From Microbacterium sp. 67-17 (lineage in GTDB: Bacteria > Actinomycetota > Actinomycetes > Actinomycetales > Microbacteriaceae): DNA of 64,000 nucleotides. The stretch spans positions 1 through 64,000 of the forward strand of contig NZ_MKTR01000013.1 in the NCBI RefSeq assembly GCF_001898325.1, read 5' to 3'. The number at the start of each line of letters is the position of its first letter. The stretch's first letter is position 1. The notes under the pieces are model-generated. The model did no database searches, was not told the DNA's origin, and saw nothing but the letters and a program-made list of their open reading frames with translations. A program made the translations under genes and the position numbers. Shown one piece after another: positions 26,846 to 36,437 of this stretch.

Positions 26846-27924
26846 TTCTCTGCTTCCTCGGATGCTTCAGAGTCGGCATCCGTCTTCTTGCCCGTTCGCT
26901 TGGCGCGCCAGACGGGCCGATCCGGGACCCCATGATGCGCGACCGGGGTCGGTTTGGTTCGGGGCGGGTTGGCGCCGCGCACCCGGCCGGCACTCTCAAG
27001 ACCCGACAGCATGATCGAGTTCATCTGCGGCAGGGTGAGGCCCAGGTCGTCGATCGCGCGCTTGAGTCTCATGCGCAGTTCGCGCGCGACGTCATCCTTC
27101 GCTCCGGCCCTCGTTTTGACCACGATGCGGATGACCAGCGCGTCTCCCGACACCGACTCGAGCCCCCACACCTCGGGGTCCTCGATGATGCGGCTGCGCC
27201 ACTTCGGCTCCTGTGCAAGAGCGCGGGCGGCATCCAGCATCGCCTGTTCCACCTCGTCCACGTCGGCATCGACGGGAACGGCAAGGTCGATGATCGCGCG
27301 CGACCACCCCTGCGACATGTTTCCAATGCGGGTGATCTCGCCGTTTCGCACGAACCACAGGGTTCCGTTGACGTCACGGACCTGGGTGATGCGGACGCTC
27401 ACGTATTCGATGACGCCGGTAGCAGGTCCGAGGTCCGCGACGTCGCCGATACCGACCTGGTCTTCGGCGACGATGAAGATCCCGTTGAGCACATCCTTGA
27501 CGATGTTCTGCGCGCCGAAGCCGAGACCTGCGCCGATGGCTGCGCTGAGCAGCGTGAACGAGCCCATCACCTGCGGACCGGCAAGGATGAGGATGATCAG
27601 CAGAATCGCGACGATCACCACCGTCACGTTGACGATGTTCTGCAGGATGGATCCGAGGGTGCGGGTGCGCTGGACGAGGCGCACCGAGGCCAGCGGCGAC
27701 CGCTCGAGTGCCTGCGTATCGTCAACGCGAGCACGAGACTTGGCGCCTTCGACGACCCGACGAACGACGCGCCGGATGATCAGGCGCAGCACCCAGACGA
27801 CCACCACGGCGCTCGCGAGGACGATGACGATCTGCAGAAGCGTGCCGCCGATCTCGCCGAGCAGCTCCAGAAAGCCATCCCAGAGGCTCGTATCTGCGGC
27901 GGGGGCCGTATCGAATCTGTGCAT
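26842..27924 (-). CDS. MscS-family mechanosensitive ion channel
   Basis: 360 aa. Two or three N-terminal membrane segments ([22 protein letters not shown] and [14 protein letters not shown]) precede the pore helix and the beta domain with [31 protein letters not shown]. The rest forms the cytoplasmic alpha/beta vestibule, ending in a charged tail rich in Lys and Glu. It should release solutes on hypo-osmotic shock. TAGGAT lies 7 nt before ATG 27924, so the two-gene mscS-glbO message is probably leaderless. Confidence 0.9.
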   Translation of the reverse strand: MHRFDTAPAADTSLWDGFLELLGEIGGTLLQIVIVLASAVVVVWVLRLIIRRVVRRVVEGAKSRARVDDTQALERSPLASVRLVQRTRTLGSILQNIVNVTVVIVAILLIILILAGPQVMGSFTLLSAAIGAGLGFGAQNIVKDVLNGIFIVAEDQVGIGDVADLGPATGVIEYVSVRITQVRDVNGTLWFVRNGEITRIGNMSQGWSRAIIDLAVPVDADVDEVEQAMLDAARALAQEPKWRSRIIEDPEVWGLESVSGDALVIRIVVKTRAGAKDDVARELRMRLKRAIDDLGLTLPQMNSIMLSGLESAGRVRGANPPRTKPTPVAHHGVPDRPVWRAKRTGKKTDADSEASEEAEK

Positions 27925-27940
27925 CAGACGAATCCTAGAA

Positions 27941-27979
27941 CCTGCGCCCCGAGCGATGCCGGATCACTCGGGGCGCAGG
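27941..27979 (-). terminator. Intrinsic terminator after pepN
   Basis: 13-bp perfect stem CCTGCGCCCCGAG / CTCGGGGCGCAGG with a 13-nt loop, 15 nt after the pepN stop. On the minus strand TTCT follows. The -10 box of mscS starts immediately beyond it. Confidence 0.8.
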
Positions 27980-27994
27980 TGGTGCCACTGTGGC

Positions 27995-30538
27995 TTAGCT
28001 CGCGTCCCGTTCCTGGACCGCCAAGGCACGCTCGACCCCGGCGAGGTTCTCCGCCACGAGTCTGCGCAGTGCCGCCGGCGCTTCCGCGTTGGCGGTGAGC
28101 CATGCGCGTGTCGCATCGCGAAGCTTCGCGTTCGCCAAGGGCGCGGGGTACAGACCGAGCACAAGGTACTCGGCGATCTTGTACGTGCGTGATTCCCAGA
28201 CGGGAAGCAGCATCGCGAAGTACTGGTCCACGAACTCATCGAGAAGCAGCACACCGGCGGGGTGCGTGAAGCCGAGACCCGCGGCGCGTACGAGCGTATT
28301 GGGCAGGCGATCGGAGTCGACCAACGACGACCACGCAGCGCTCTTCGCTTCGGGGGTCGGCAGTGCAGCCTTGGCCTGGGCCGCGAACTCGGCGCCCTTG
28401 GCCGTGTTGTCTGCAGCCAGCGCTTCGTCGATGACGCCCTCGGTGATGACCCCGCCTGCGGCCAGCGATACCAACAGCTGCCATGACAGGTCAGTGTCAA
28501 TGGTGAGCCCATCGAGGCTGATCTCGCCGGCGCGCAGGGCTCGCACTGTTTCCCAGTGTTCGGGAGTGGCTGCGGCGCTCGCAAATGCTGTGACGAACTG
28601 CAGTTGGCTGTCGCTGCCGGCATCCGCTGCCTGAGCAAGGGCCCACAGCCCGTCGGCCACCTTCTGACGCGACGTGTCGCGCTTGTCGGGGGTCACGTAG
28701 GAGTTTGCCGCCAGCTGAAGCTGCGCGAGAGTCGTTCGCACGGTGGTCGACTCAGTCTCGGAGGCGATGTTGCCGAGGACCAGGTCGATGTAGTCGGATG
28801 CCGAGGCCTCGGCATCCCGCGTCTGATCCCACGCGGCGCCCCACACCAGCGACCTGGCGAGGGGGTCGGAGATCTTCGAGAGATGGTCGATCGCCGTCTG
28901 CAGGGAGCGCTCGTCGAGACGGATCTTCGCGTACGCGAGATCGTGGTCGTTCAGGAGCACCAGATCGGGTCGGGCGAGGCCGACGAGCTCGGGTACGTCG
29001 GTGAGGTCGCCATCGACATCCAACTCCGTGAAGTGGGTGCGCACGAGCCCACCGTTCTGGAGGTCGTAGAAGCCGACGCCGAGTCGATGGGGGCGGATGG
29101 TCGGGTAGTCAGACGGGGCGGTCTGGACGATCTTGAACGCCGAGATCGTGCCGTCCGCGGCTTCTGCGATCGCGGGGGAGAGGGTGTTGACGCCCGCGGT
29201 CTCGAGCCACTTCTTCGACCACTCGGTCAGCTCGCGGCCACTGGTGATCTCCAGCTCGGTCAGCAGGTCGCGAAGCTCCGTGTTGCCGTACTCGTGCTTG
29301 CGGAAGTACGCGCCCACCCCGGCGAAGAACTCGTCGATCCCGACCCAGGCCGCCAGCTGCTTGAGGACCGAGCCGCCCTTGGCGTAGGTGATGCCGTCGA
29401 AGTTCACCTGAACGTCTTCGAGGTCGCGAATCTCCGCGACGACGGGGTGCGTCGAGGGGAGCTGATCCTGGCGGTAGGCCCAGGTCTTCTCCATGGCGTT
29501 GAACGTCGTCCACGCCTCGGTCCACTCGGTGGCCTCAGCTGTCGCGATGGTCGAGGCCCACTCCGCGAAGGACTCGTTGAGCCACAGGTCGTTCCACCAC
29601 TTCATCGTGACGAGGTCACCGAACCACATATGGGCGAGCTCGTGCAGGATCGTGACGACCCGTCGCTCCTTGACGGCATCCGTCACCTTGCTGCGGAAGA
29701 CGTAGACCTCGGTGAAGGTGACTGCTCCCGCGTTCTCCATCGCCCCGGCATTGAACTCCGGGACGAAGAGCTGGTCGTACTTCGCGAACGGATAGGGGTA
29801 GTCGAACTTGTCCTCGTAGTAGGCGAAGCCCTGACGCGTCTTCTCGAAGATGTAGTCGGCATCCAGGTACTGCCACAGGCTCTTGCGCGCGAAGATCCCG
29901 AGCGGGATGACGCGGCCCGACGCGCTCGTCAGCTCCGAGAACGTGGACTCGTAGGGGCCGGCGATCAGCGCCGTGATGTACGACGAGATGCGCGGGGTCG
30001 GCTCGAATTCCCACGTCGCGATGCCTTCGCCGCTGGGCACAGGCGCGGGGGTGGGGGAGTTGGAGATGACCTTCCACGACGCGGGAGCGGTAACCGTGAA
30101 CTGGAACGTCGCTTTCAGGTCGGGTTGCTCGAAGACGGCGAAGACTCGCCGGGAGTCGGGCACTTCGAACTGCGTATAGAGATACACCTCGCCGTCCACC
30201 GGGTCGACGAACCGGTGCAGGCCCTCGCCGGTGTTCGTGTACTCGCAGTCGGCGACGACGACGAGCTCGTTCTCGAGTGCGAGCTGGTCCAGTGCGATCC
30301 GGGAGTCCGCGAACGCGGATGTCGGAATGCTGCGCCCGTTGAGCGTGATCGAGTGGACGGCCCGCGCGATCAGGTCGATGAACGTGGAGGCGCCCTCGGT
30401 TGCGGTGAAACGCACCGTTGCGGTGGAGCGGAACACCTCCGGGCCGGTGGTCAGATCAAGCTCGACCTCATAGGACTGCGTGTCAAGGACGCCGCGACGT
30501 TCCTGCGCTTCGATGCGGGTGAGGTTTTCTCCAGGCAC
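27995..30538 (-). CDS. pepN: Aminopeptidase N (M1 family)
   Basis: 847 aa zinc aminopeptidase that removes N-terminal residues from peptides. It has the substrate-binding GAMEN motif (residues 265-269), zinc motif HELAH (299-303) and the downstream NESFAEW with Glu322 as third ligand. An N-terminal beta saddle domain (1-190) and a C-terminal ERAP1-like helical domain flank the catalytic core. The length is normal for the actinobacterial branch. There is no signal peptide, so it is cytoplasmic. GTG 30538 is preceded by GGGAG at a reasonable distance. Confidence 0.95.
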   Translation of the reverse strand: MPGENLTRIEAQERRGVLDTQSYEVELDLTTGPEVFRSTATVRFTATEGASTFIDLIARAVHSITLNGRSIPTSAFADSRIALDQLALENELVVVADCEYTNTGEGLHRFVDPVDGEVYLYTQFEVPDSRRVFAVFEQPDLKATFQFTVTAPASWKVISNSPTPAPVPSGEGIATWEFEPTPRISSYITALIAGPYESTFSELTSASGRVIPLGIFARKSLWQYLDADYIFEKTRQGFAYYEDKFDYPYPFAKYDQLFVPEFNAGAMENAGAVTFTEVYVFRSKVTDAVKERRVVTILHELAHMWFGDLVTMKWWNDLWLNESFAEWASTIATAEATEWTEAWTTFNAMEKTWAYRQDQLPSTHPVVAEIRDLEDVQVNFDGITYAKGGSVLKQLAAWVGIDEFFAGVGAYFRKHEYGNTELRDLLTELEITSGRELTEWSKKWLETAGVNTLSPAIAEAADGTISAFKIVQTAPSDYPTIRPHRLGVGFYDLQNGGLVRTHFTELDVDGDLTDVPELVGLARPDLVLLNDHDLAYAKIRLDERSLQTAIDHLSKISDPLARSLVWGAAWDQTRDAEASASDYIDLVLGNIASETESTTVRTTLAQLQLAANSYVTPDKRDTSRQKVADGLWALAQAADAGSDSQLQFVTAFASAAATPEHWETVRALRAGEISLDGLTIDTDLSWQLLVSLAAGGVITEGVIDEALAADNTAKGAEFAAQAKAALPTPEAKSAAWSSLVDSDRLPNTLVRAAGLGFTHPAGVLLLDEFVDQYFAMLLPVWESRTYKIAEYLVLGLYPAPLANAKLRDATRAWLTANAEAPAALRRLVAENLAGVERALAVQERDAS

Positions 30539-30619
30539 TTTCGGATGCTCCCAAGTGTGTGAGGGGTCAGGGATGCCGCGACACGGCCTCGCGCATTGTG
30601 GGCGCGATAACCCCCAAGC

Positions 30620-32293
30620 CTACGCCGCGAGCTCTCGCGCGATGTGACTGCGGGCGTGGGTAATCGCTGCGGGAAGGTCGGTGAAGAGGTGATTGTGGTG
30701 GCGCAGGGAATCCAGGACCCCGACCCGCCGGAACAGACCGTCGTGAAGCGGCTGCACACCTTTGATCAACACCGTGATGCCGCGTCTTTCGAGCGACTGG
30801 ATGATGTCGGCCAGCATTCGTGCACCCGTGGCATCCACCAGCTCGAGCTGAGACATCCGGAGCACGACGACCGAGACATCGGTGAGTGAGGCGACCTGCT
30901 CGAAAACGCGGTCGGCGGAGGCGAAGAAGAGCGGGCCGTCAATGGCGATAATCGCGATCCGTTCGTCTCCGTCGACCGCTTCGCCGCTGATTGCTTCGCG
31001 ACGCACGCCGGTCTGGCGCGAGAGGCTGCGCACCGCGATGACTCCCGCGAACAGAACGCCGATGATGACCGCCACGATGAGGTCAAACGACACCGTCACA
31101 AGCGCGGTGATGACGAAGGCGATCGCATCGGCGCGTGTCGAGGTGATGATCGCTCGCACGGTCGAGGCATGCACCATTCGCACGGCCGTCATCATCAGCA
31201 CGCCTGCGAGAGCGGCGAGGGGGATGGCGCCGACGGGCCGAGAGATCACGAGGACAACGAGCAGGAGGACGAGAGCGTGCGTGATCGCGGCGACACGGGT
31301 GCGTCCGCCCGAGCGCACGTTGACGGCGGTGCGTGCGATGGCGCCGGTGGCAGGCATCCCGCCAAAAAGTGCTGAGCCGAGTGAGGCGATGCCCTGGCCG
31401 ACGAGTTCGCGGTCGGGGTCATAGGGCCCGGTGTCGGCGAGGGACGCTGCAACACGAGCCGAGAGCAGCGACTCGATGGCCGCAAGTGCTGCCACCGTCA
31501 GGGCGGGCAGCAGCAGTTGACCGATGACACTCGGGTCGAGCGAAGGGAAAGACGGCGGGGGCAGGCTCGACGGAAGGGCGCCGATCGTCGCCAGTGGCGT
31601 AGCGATGATCAGGGCAAGCGCCGTCACGACGGCGATGCCGATCAGGGAGCCGGGAAGAGCGCGGTGGATCCGGGGCGCGATGAGCATGACGAGGGACACG
31701 ATGGCGGCAGCCCCCAGCGACCACGGGACGTAGGACCAGTCCGCCTCAGCGACCGATTGGACCGCGGCGATGATCGCGTTCGAGGAGTGGTCGCCGGCAT
31801 GAACAGTGTGCGGTGAGGTGAGCAGCGGCACCTGCTGGAGGAAGATGATGACTGCGATCCCCAGGGTGAAGCCTTCGATGACGGGCCAGGGGATGAACGA
31901 GACGGCGCGACCGAGCCGCAGAGCGCCGGCAGCGACGACGATGACGCCCGCGATCGCCGTGACGGCGACCACGGCACCGGCACCATGGGTTGCGACGATG
32001 GGAACCAGGACGACGACCATCGCTCCGGTCGGCCCCGAGACCTGCACGTTCGATCCGCCGAAGACGGCGGCCAGGATGCCCGCGACGATCGCCGTGACCA
32101 GGCCCGCCTCAGCGGAGAGGCCGGAGCTCACTCCGAAACCGAGAGCGAGTGGGAGCGCGACGATTCCGACCGTGACGCCGGCAACGAGATCTCCCCGCCA
32201 TGTGCGGGGCAGCCGGCGGTAGTCCTGGATGCTCGGCAAGAGTGCTCGCGCCGATTGTGCGAGCGACCGCGCCGAGCGGCGTGCCCGACTCAT
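30620..32293 (-). CDS. SulP-family inorganic anion transporter
   Basis: 557 aa. About 10-12 membrane segments include the family signatures LVAGVTVGIVALPLALGFGVSSGL and ILAAVFGGSNVQVSGPTGAM. A C-terminal STAS domain from about residue 430 has FFASADRVFEQVASLTDVSVVVLRMSQLELVDATGARMLADII. It probably carries sulfate, bicarbonate or a similar anion. It is the second gene of an operon with an ArsR-type regulator, whose stop codon overlaps its ATG (32290-32293). Confidence 0.9.
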   Translation of the reverse strand: MSRARRSARSLAQSARALLPSIQDYRRLPRTWRGDLVAGVTVGIVALPLALGFGVSSGLSAEAGLVTAIVAGILAAVFGGSNVQVSGPTGAMVVVLVPIVATHGAGAVVAVTAIAGVIVVAAGALRLGRAVSFIPWPVIEGFTLGIAVIIFLQQVPLLTSPHTVHAGDHSSNAIIAAVQSVAEADWSYVPWSLGAAAIVSLVMLIAPRIHRALPGSLIGIAVVTALALIIATPLATIGALPSSLPPPSFPSLDPSVIGQLLLPALTVAALAAIESLLSARVAASLADTGPYDPDRELVGQGIASLGSALFGGMPATGAIARTAVNVRSGGRTRVAAITHALVLLLVVLVISRPVGAIPLAALAGVLMMTAVRMVHASTVRAIITSTRADAIAFVITALVTVSFDLIVAVIIGVLFAGVIAVRSLSRQTGVRREAISGEAVDGDERIAIIAIDGPLFFASADRVFEQVASLTDVSVVVLRMSQLELVDATGARMLADIIQSLERRGITVLIKGVQPLHDGLFRRVGVLDSLRHHNHLFTDLPAAITHARSHIARELAA

Positions 32294-32658
32294 GGCGCTG
32301 CCGTGCCGAACGTGGGCAGTGTGTCGACGTGCGCCAATTGAGCGCTGTCGGCTTCCAGCAGGCTCAGGAGCAGCGCCCGCGCGACAGCGAGCAGGTCGGC
32401 GACGCGGGGATCAGCAAGTCGGTAGAACACGTGGCTGCCTCGACGCTCCGACTGCACGAGGCGATGGCGGCGGAGCACCGCCAGGTGTTGCGACAGGTGC
32501 GACGCCTCGAGCCCTGTCTCAGCTTGCAGATCGGCGACGCTCACCTCCGAACTCGAAGACAAGAGTTCGAGGATGCGGATACGGAACGGATGCGCGAGCC
32601 CCTTGAACAGGTTGGCCTTGACTTCATAGAGCGGTCTTTGAGCATCATTCAATGGCAT
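32290..32658 (-). CDS. ArsR/SmtB-family transcriptional regulator
   Basis: 122 aa winged-helix repressor. VADLQAETGLEASHLSQHLAVLRRHRLVQSERRGSHVFYRL is the recognition helix and wing. There are no cysteines at all, so the classical CxC metal site is absent and the inducer is not arsenic or cadmium by that route. The start overlaps a palindrome (32657-32672) that is probably its own operator. It is coupled to the sulP gene, which it likely controls. Confidence 0.87.
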   Translation of the reverse strand: MPLNDAQRPLYEVKANLFKGLAHPFRIRILELLSSSSEVSVADLQAETGLEASHLSQHLAVLRRHRLVQSERRGSHVFYRLADPRVADLLAVARALLLSLLEADSAQLAHVDTLPTFGTAAP

Positions 32659-32673
32659 GATGAAAACATCATA
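32657..32673. promoter_or_regulatory. Promoter and probable operator of arsR-sulP
   Basis: ATGATG-AAAA-CATCAT is a 6-4-6 palindrome covering the arsR start codon. The minus-strand -10 box TATGAT (32668-32673) overlaps its far arm. Binding would block the promoter, fitting autoregulation. Confidence 0.6.
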
Positions 32674-32725
32674 TCGGCGTAGATCGGTCCGCGCCGTTCA
32701 CCCGCGCTTCCCTAGGATGGGAGCC

Positions 32726-33256
32726 ATGCGCATCCATATCGCCACCGACCACGCCGGCATGGAGTTCTCCACGCAACTTCAGCACCATCTGGCTGAGGAG
32801 GGTCACGAGGTCATCGACCACGGCCCGATCGAGTACGACGCCGTCGATGACTACCCGTCGTTCTGCATCCGTGCCGCCCTCGGTGTCGTCGCCGATCAGA
32901 GCGCGGGAGTCGAGGCCCTCGGGATCGTGTTCGGCGGTTCGGGAAACGGTGAGCAGATCGCTGCGAACAAGGTTCGCGGGATCCGTGCAGCCCTCGTCTG
33001 GAGCATCGCGACTGCGGAGCTCGCGCGACAGCACAACGACGCGAACGTCATCGCCATCGGAGCCCGGCAGCACTCTTTCGACGAGGTCGTGACCTTCATC
33101 GACCGGTTCATCGAGACGCCGTTCTCGAACGAGGAGCGTCACGTGCGCCGCATCGGTCAGATCGCGGCGTACGAGGCCGACGGTTCTCTGCTGCCTGACC
33201 CGCGGGATGTCGCGAACACCGCGGCGACGGACTCGTTCGACCCAGAAGCTGGTTGA
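32726..33256 (+). CDS. rpiB: Ribose-5-phosphate isomerase B
   Basis: 176 aa. It interconverts ribose-5-phosphate and ribulose-5-phosphate in the pentose phosphate pathway. IHIATDHAGMEFS and the anion hole GGSGNGEQIAANKV are diagnostic. The catalytic base is Glu (about residue 76) in place of the Cys of E. coli RpiB, as in the mycobacterial enzyme. HNDANVIAIGARQHS is also conserved. TAGGAT lies 7 nt before ATG 32726. The stop overlaps the start of the glycosylase gene (TGATG). Confidence 0.94.
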   Translation: MRIHIATDHAGMEFSTQLQHHLAEEGHEVIDHGPIEYDAVDDYPSFCIRAALGVVADQSAGVEALGIVFGGSGNGEQIAANKVRGIRAALVWSIATAELARQHNDANVIAIGARQHSFDEVVTFIDRFIETPFSNEERHVRRIGQIAAYEADGSLLPDPRDVANTAATDSFDPEAG

Positions 33257-34254
33257 TGCCCGAGGGTCATTCCGTTCACCGGATCGCCCGGCAGTTCGCG
33301 CGGAACTTCGTCGGTCGCACGGTTGACGCATCCAGTCCGCAGGGCCGCTTCGCCGAGGGCGCTGCTGCGCTCGCTGGACGAGAGATGCTCGAGGCCCGTG
33401 CTGTCGGCAAGCAGATGTTCCTCCGTTTCGATGGCGACATCTGGCTGCGCGTGCACCTGGGTATGTATGGCGCGTGGGACTTTGCGGGCGTGATCGACGC
33501 CGACCCAACGATCGCCTCTGCGAACGGGCGGATGGGACAGACGAACCAGCGCGGCACGGTTCTCGACGAGCCGATCATGGATGCCGCGGGCGAGAACTCC
33601 CTCACCTCGATCGGGGCGCCCCGGCGGGCCCGCGTTCACGTGCGGATGTCGGAGCAGACGACAGGTCTGCCTGATGAGGTGGGCCAGTGGCCGCCGCCCG
33701 TGGTCGGTCAGGTGCGGCTGCGGTTGCTCACCGACGAGACGTGCGCTGATCTGCGGGGACCGACAGCATGCGAGCTCCAGACGCCGGATGAGGTCGCCGC
33801 CTCGATCGCAAAGCTCGGGCCGGATCCGCTCGTCGACGACCTCGCTGAGGGCGAGGAGCGGTTCACCGCCCGCGTGCGGCGTGCCCCCACACCGATCGGA
33901 CTGCTGCTGATGGACCAGTCGGTCGTCAGCGGAATCGGCAATGTCTATCGAGCCGAGCTTCTGTTCCGGGCGCGGTTGAACCCGCATACCCCGGGGCGCG
34001 ATGTGCCCGAGGAGACGGTCAGATCGCTGTGGCGAGACTGGACGCGACTGCTTGCCATCGGCGTCGAGACCGGCCAGATGATGACGATGGACGACCTGGA
34101 TGCCGACGCCTACCGTCGCGCCATGGCACACCGCGACGACCGTCACTGGGTATACCACCGTGCCGGGCTGCCGTGCCGAGTCTGTGGCACCGCAATCGTT
34201 GTCGAAGAGGCAGCGTCACGGAAGCTGTACTGGTGCCCCCGGTGTCAGGCGTGA
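33256..34254 (+). CDS. Fpg/Nei-family DNA glycosylase (Nei2-like)
   Basis: 332 aa base-excision repair enzyme. The start is fixed at ATG 33256 because the catalytic Pro must be residue 2: MPEGHSVHRIA. H2TH-domain features include LLLMDQSVVSGIGNVYRAELLFRARLNP, and the C-terminal zinc finger is CRVC...CPRC. The HSVHRIA N-terminus places it in the actinobacterial Nei2 branch rather than Fpg (MPELPEVE). It removes oxidised pyrimidines. Translationally coupled to rpiB. Confidence 0.93.
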   Translation: MPEGHSVHRIARQFARNFVGRTVDASSPQGRFAEGAAALAGREMLEARAVGKQMFLRFDGDIWLRVHLGMYGAWDFAGVIDADPTIASANGRMGQTNQRGTVLDEPIMDAAGENSLTSIGAPRRARVHVRMSEQTTGLPDEVGQWPPPVVGQVRLRLLTDETCADLRGPTACELQTPDEVAASIAKLGPDPLVDDLAEGEERFTARVRRAPTPIGLLLMDQSVVSGIGNVYRAELLFRARLNPHTPGRDVPEETVRSLWRDWTRLLAIGVETGQMMTMDDLDADAYRRAMAHRDDRHWVYHRAGLPCRVCGTAIVVEEAASRKLYWCPRCQA

Positions 34255-34284
34255 CGCTGAATCCTCCCGTCATAGGCTGAACGC

Positions 34285-34914
34285 ATGCGTCAGAACCCGA
34301 GCTTCGCCATGACCGACGTCGGCGAGTTGCGGCGGGTCGTCGAACACAACCCGTGGGCGACACTCGTCAGTTCGACGGATGACGGTCTCGTTGCCTCCCA
34401 CTACGCGGTCCTCTTGGATGACACCAGGGACGACCTCACCGTCGTCGGTCATGTCGGCAAGCCCGATGACCTGATCCTGGGGCTCGGAGAACGGGAGCTC
34501 CTCATCGTGTTCCAGGGTCCGCACGGCTACATATCGCCCAGCTGGTACGGTGACCGGCCGAGCGTCCCGACCTGGAACTTCGTGACAGTCCACCTGCGGG
34601 GCGTGCCGGAGCTTCTGTCGACGGAGGAGAACCTGCGCGTGTTGGATCGTTTGGTTTCGCGTTTCGAGAGCCCGATGCCCGAGCCTCGGATGCTGTGGGA
34701 GCGTCCGAACGACGCGGATTTCGTCGAGCGACTTGAGCGCGGCACCGTCGGCTTTCGCCTCACACCGACATCGGTGACGACCAAGCGCAAGCTCAGTCAG
34801 AATCGTCCCGTCGAGCTCGTCGATCACGTCATCCGTGAGCTCGAGAGCGACGGCCCGCATCACAATCCGCTGCTTGCCGCGGAGATGCGCCGCGCGAACG
34901 ACGCTCGCGCATGA
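34285..34914 (+). CDS. FMN-binding negative transcriptional regulator (PaiB family)
   Basis: 209 aa. A split-barrel FMN-binding fold with NPWATLVSSTDDGLVASHYAVLLDD, GHVGKPDDLILGLGERELLIVFQGPHGYISPSWY and PTWNFVTVHLRG. The last two are PaiB signatures. In Bacillus, PaiB is described as a repressor of sporulation and degradative genes, but the enzyme-like fold may bind flavin. TAGGCT lies 6 nt before ATG 34285. The stop overlaps the start of the amidohydrolase gene. Confidence 0.87.
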   Translation: MRQNPSFAMTDVGELRRVVEHNPWATLVSSTDDGLVASHYAVLLDDTRDDLTVVGHVGKPDDLILGLGERELLIVFQGPHGYISPSWYGDRPSVPTWNFVTVHLRGVPELLSTEENLRVLDRLVSRFESPMPEPRMLWERPNDADFVERLERGTVGFRLTPTSVTTKRKLSQNRPVELVDHVIRELESDGPHHNPLLAAEMRRANDARA

Positions 34915-36404
34915 GTGCCGTCGACGCAACGGTGTCGACCATTGTCGGCGTGCAGATCACAGGACCGGGAAGCGAGCTCTTGCCCGTCGACGGCGCGTAT
35001 GACGTCTTCATCGAGGGTGGCCGCATCAGTGATCTTGCCCCCGCCGGCGCTGTTCGTCCGGTCGGCGAGGTGCTACAGGCAGATGGTGCCTGGCTCATCC
35101 CGGGGCTGTGGGATCACCACGTGCACACGGTGTCCGCCGCTCTCACCCGACAGCGTGAGCCGCTCGGTGCTGCCGAATCAGCGCTTCATGCCGCTCACAT
35201 CATGGCGGGCGCCCCGCTCCTCGGTCGCGGCATCCGTGTGGGTGCCGGCTTTCGGGATGCCTTCTGGCCTGACGAACCGACGCTCGAGATGCTGGATGCG
35301 GCGACCGGCGCCGTCCCCGCGTATCTGATCAACGCGGACCTGCACAGCGTGTGGCTGAACTCCGCTGCCTTCGCGCGCGAGGAGATCACGCCTCCTGACG
35401 CATCGGGGATGCTCCGGGAGGAGCCGGCGTTTGAGATCACTCGGCGGCTGGCGGCCGCGAGCCCCGATGATGCCGACGAGGCAGTGGCCGACCTCGCACG
35501 ACACGCCGCATCCCGTGGGGTCGTCGGGATCGTCGACCTCGACATGGCCTGGAATGCGGATGCCTGGTCACGCCGCGTCGCTACGGGCTTCGACACGCTG
35601 CGCGTCGAGTTCGGTACCTACCCGTCGCATCTGAGCCGACTCATCGAGACGGGATGGCAGAGCGGTGACCGGCTGAGCGAGCTGATCACGGTCGGGCCGC
35701 TGAAGGTCATCACTGACGGGTCGCTGGGAACGCGGACCGCCGCGTGCTCGCATCCGTATCCGGATGACCCCCACAATCACGGCGTTCTGACGATCCCGCC
35801 CGCTGAACTGGTCGCACTCATGACGGATGCCGCGGCCCACGGCATTTCATGCGCGATTCACGCCATCGGTGACCTGGCGAACACCCATGCCCTTGACGCC
35901 TTTGCGGTGACGGGCGCGGCCGGAACGATCGAGCACGCGCAGCTGGTTTCAGCCGTCGACATCCCGCGCTTTGCTCGCCTCGGTGTCGGGGCGAGTGTCC
36001 AACCGGAGCATGCCCTCGATGATCGCGACCTCTCTGACACGATCTGGTCTGCGCAGATCGCCAGGCCCTACCCCTTCCGCGCGCTGGTAGATGCGGGAGC
36101 GAATCTGCTGTTCGGTTCTGATGCGCCGGTGGCGCAGCTCGATCCGTGGGCGGCGATGGCGTCGGCGATCTATCGCACCCGCGACGGGCGGTCACCGTGG
36201 CAGGTCGAGCAGGCCGTTGACGCAGGTGTCGCGCTGGCCGCCTCGACACACGGCGGGTCCGCCGCTCCCAGTCGCATCGAACCGGGAGCCGTTGCAGACC
36301 TCGTGCTGTGCGGGGAAGACCCGATCACGGCGTCCGAATCGGGACTGCGATCGATGGAGGTCCGCGCGACCCTGCTCGGTGGCCGCGTGACCCATCTGGC
36401 CTAG
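34911..36404 (+). CDS. YtcJ-like metal-dependent amidohydrolase
   Basis: 497 aa amidohydrolase-3 type enzyme. DGAWLIPGLWDHHVHT carries the HxH metal motif. VITDGSLGTRTAACSHPYPD, HAIGDLANTHALDAF and IEHAQLVSAVDIPRFARLG provide the remaining family blocks, and LLFGSDAPVAQLDPW carries the catalytic Asp. The hydrolysed bond and substrate are unknown; members act on N-acyl or cyclic amides. ATG overlaps the paiB stop (ATGA). Confidence 0.85.
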   Translation: MSAVDATVSTIVGVQITGPGSELLPVDGAYDVFIEGGRISDLAPAGAVRPVGEVLQADGAWLIPGLWDHHVHTVSAALTRQREPLGAAESALHAAHIMAGAPLLGRGIRVGAGFRDAFWPDEPTLEMLDAATGAVPAYLINADLHSVWLNSAAFAREEITPPDASGMLREEPAFEITRRLAAASPDDADEAVADLARHAASRGVVGIVDLDMAWNADAWSRRVATGFDTLRVEFGTYPSHLSRLIETGWQSGDRLSELITVGPLKVITDGSLGTRTAACSHPYPDDPHNHGVLTIPPAELVALMTDAAAHGISCAIHAIGDLANTHALDAFAVTGAAGTIEHAQLVSAVDIPRFARLGVGASVQPEHALDDRDLSDTIWSAQIARPYPFRALVDAGANLLFGSDAPVAQLDPWAAMASAIYRTRDGRSPWQVEQAVDAGVALAASTHGGSAAPSRIEPGAVADLVLCGEDPITASESGLRSMEVRATLLGGRVTHLA

Positions 36405-36437
36405 CCCGGTGACGCTCCGCTGCCCTACTGTCGAGGC

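Noticed and set aside
28556..30562. 668-codon plus-strand open frame
   Set aside because: It is antisense to pepN, which carries GAMEN and HELAH motifs, and its repetitive Arg/Asp/Glu sequence has no domain.
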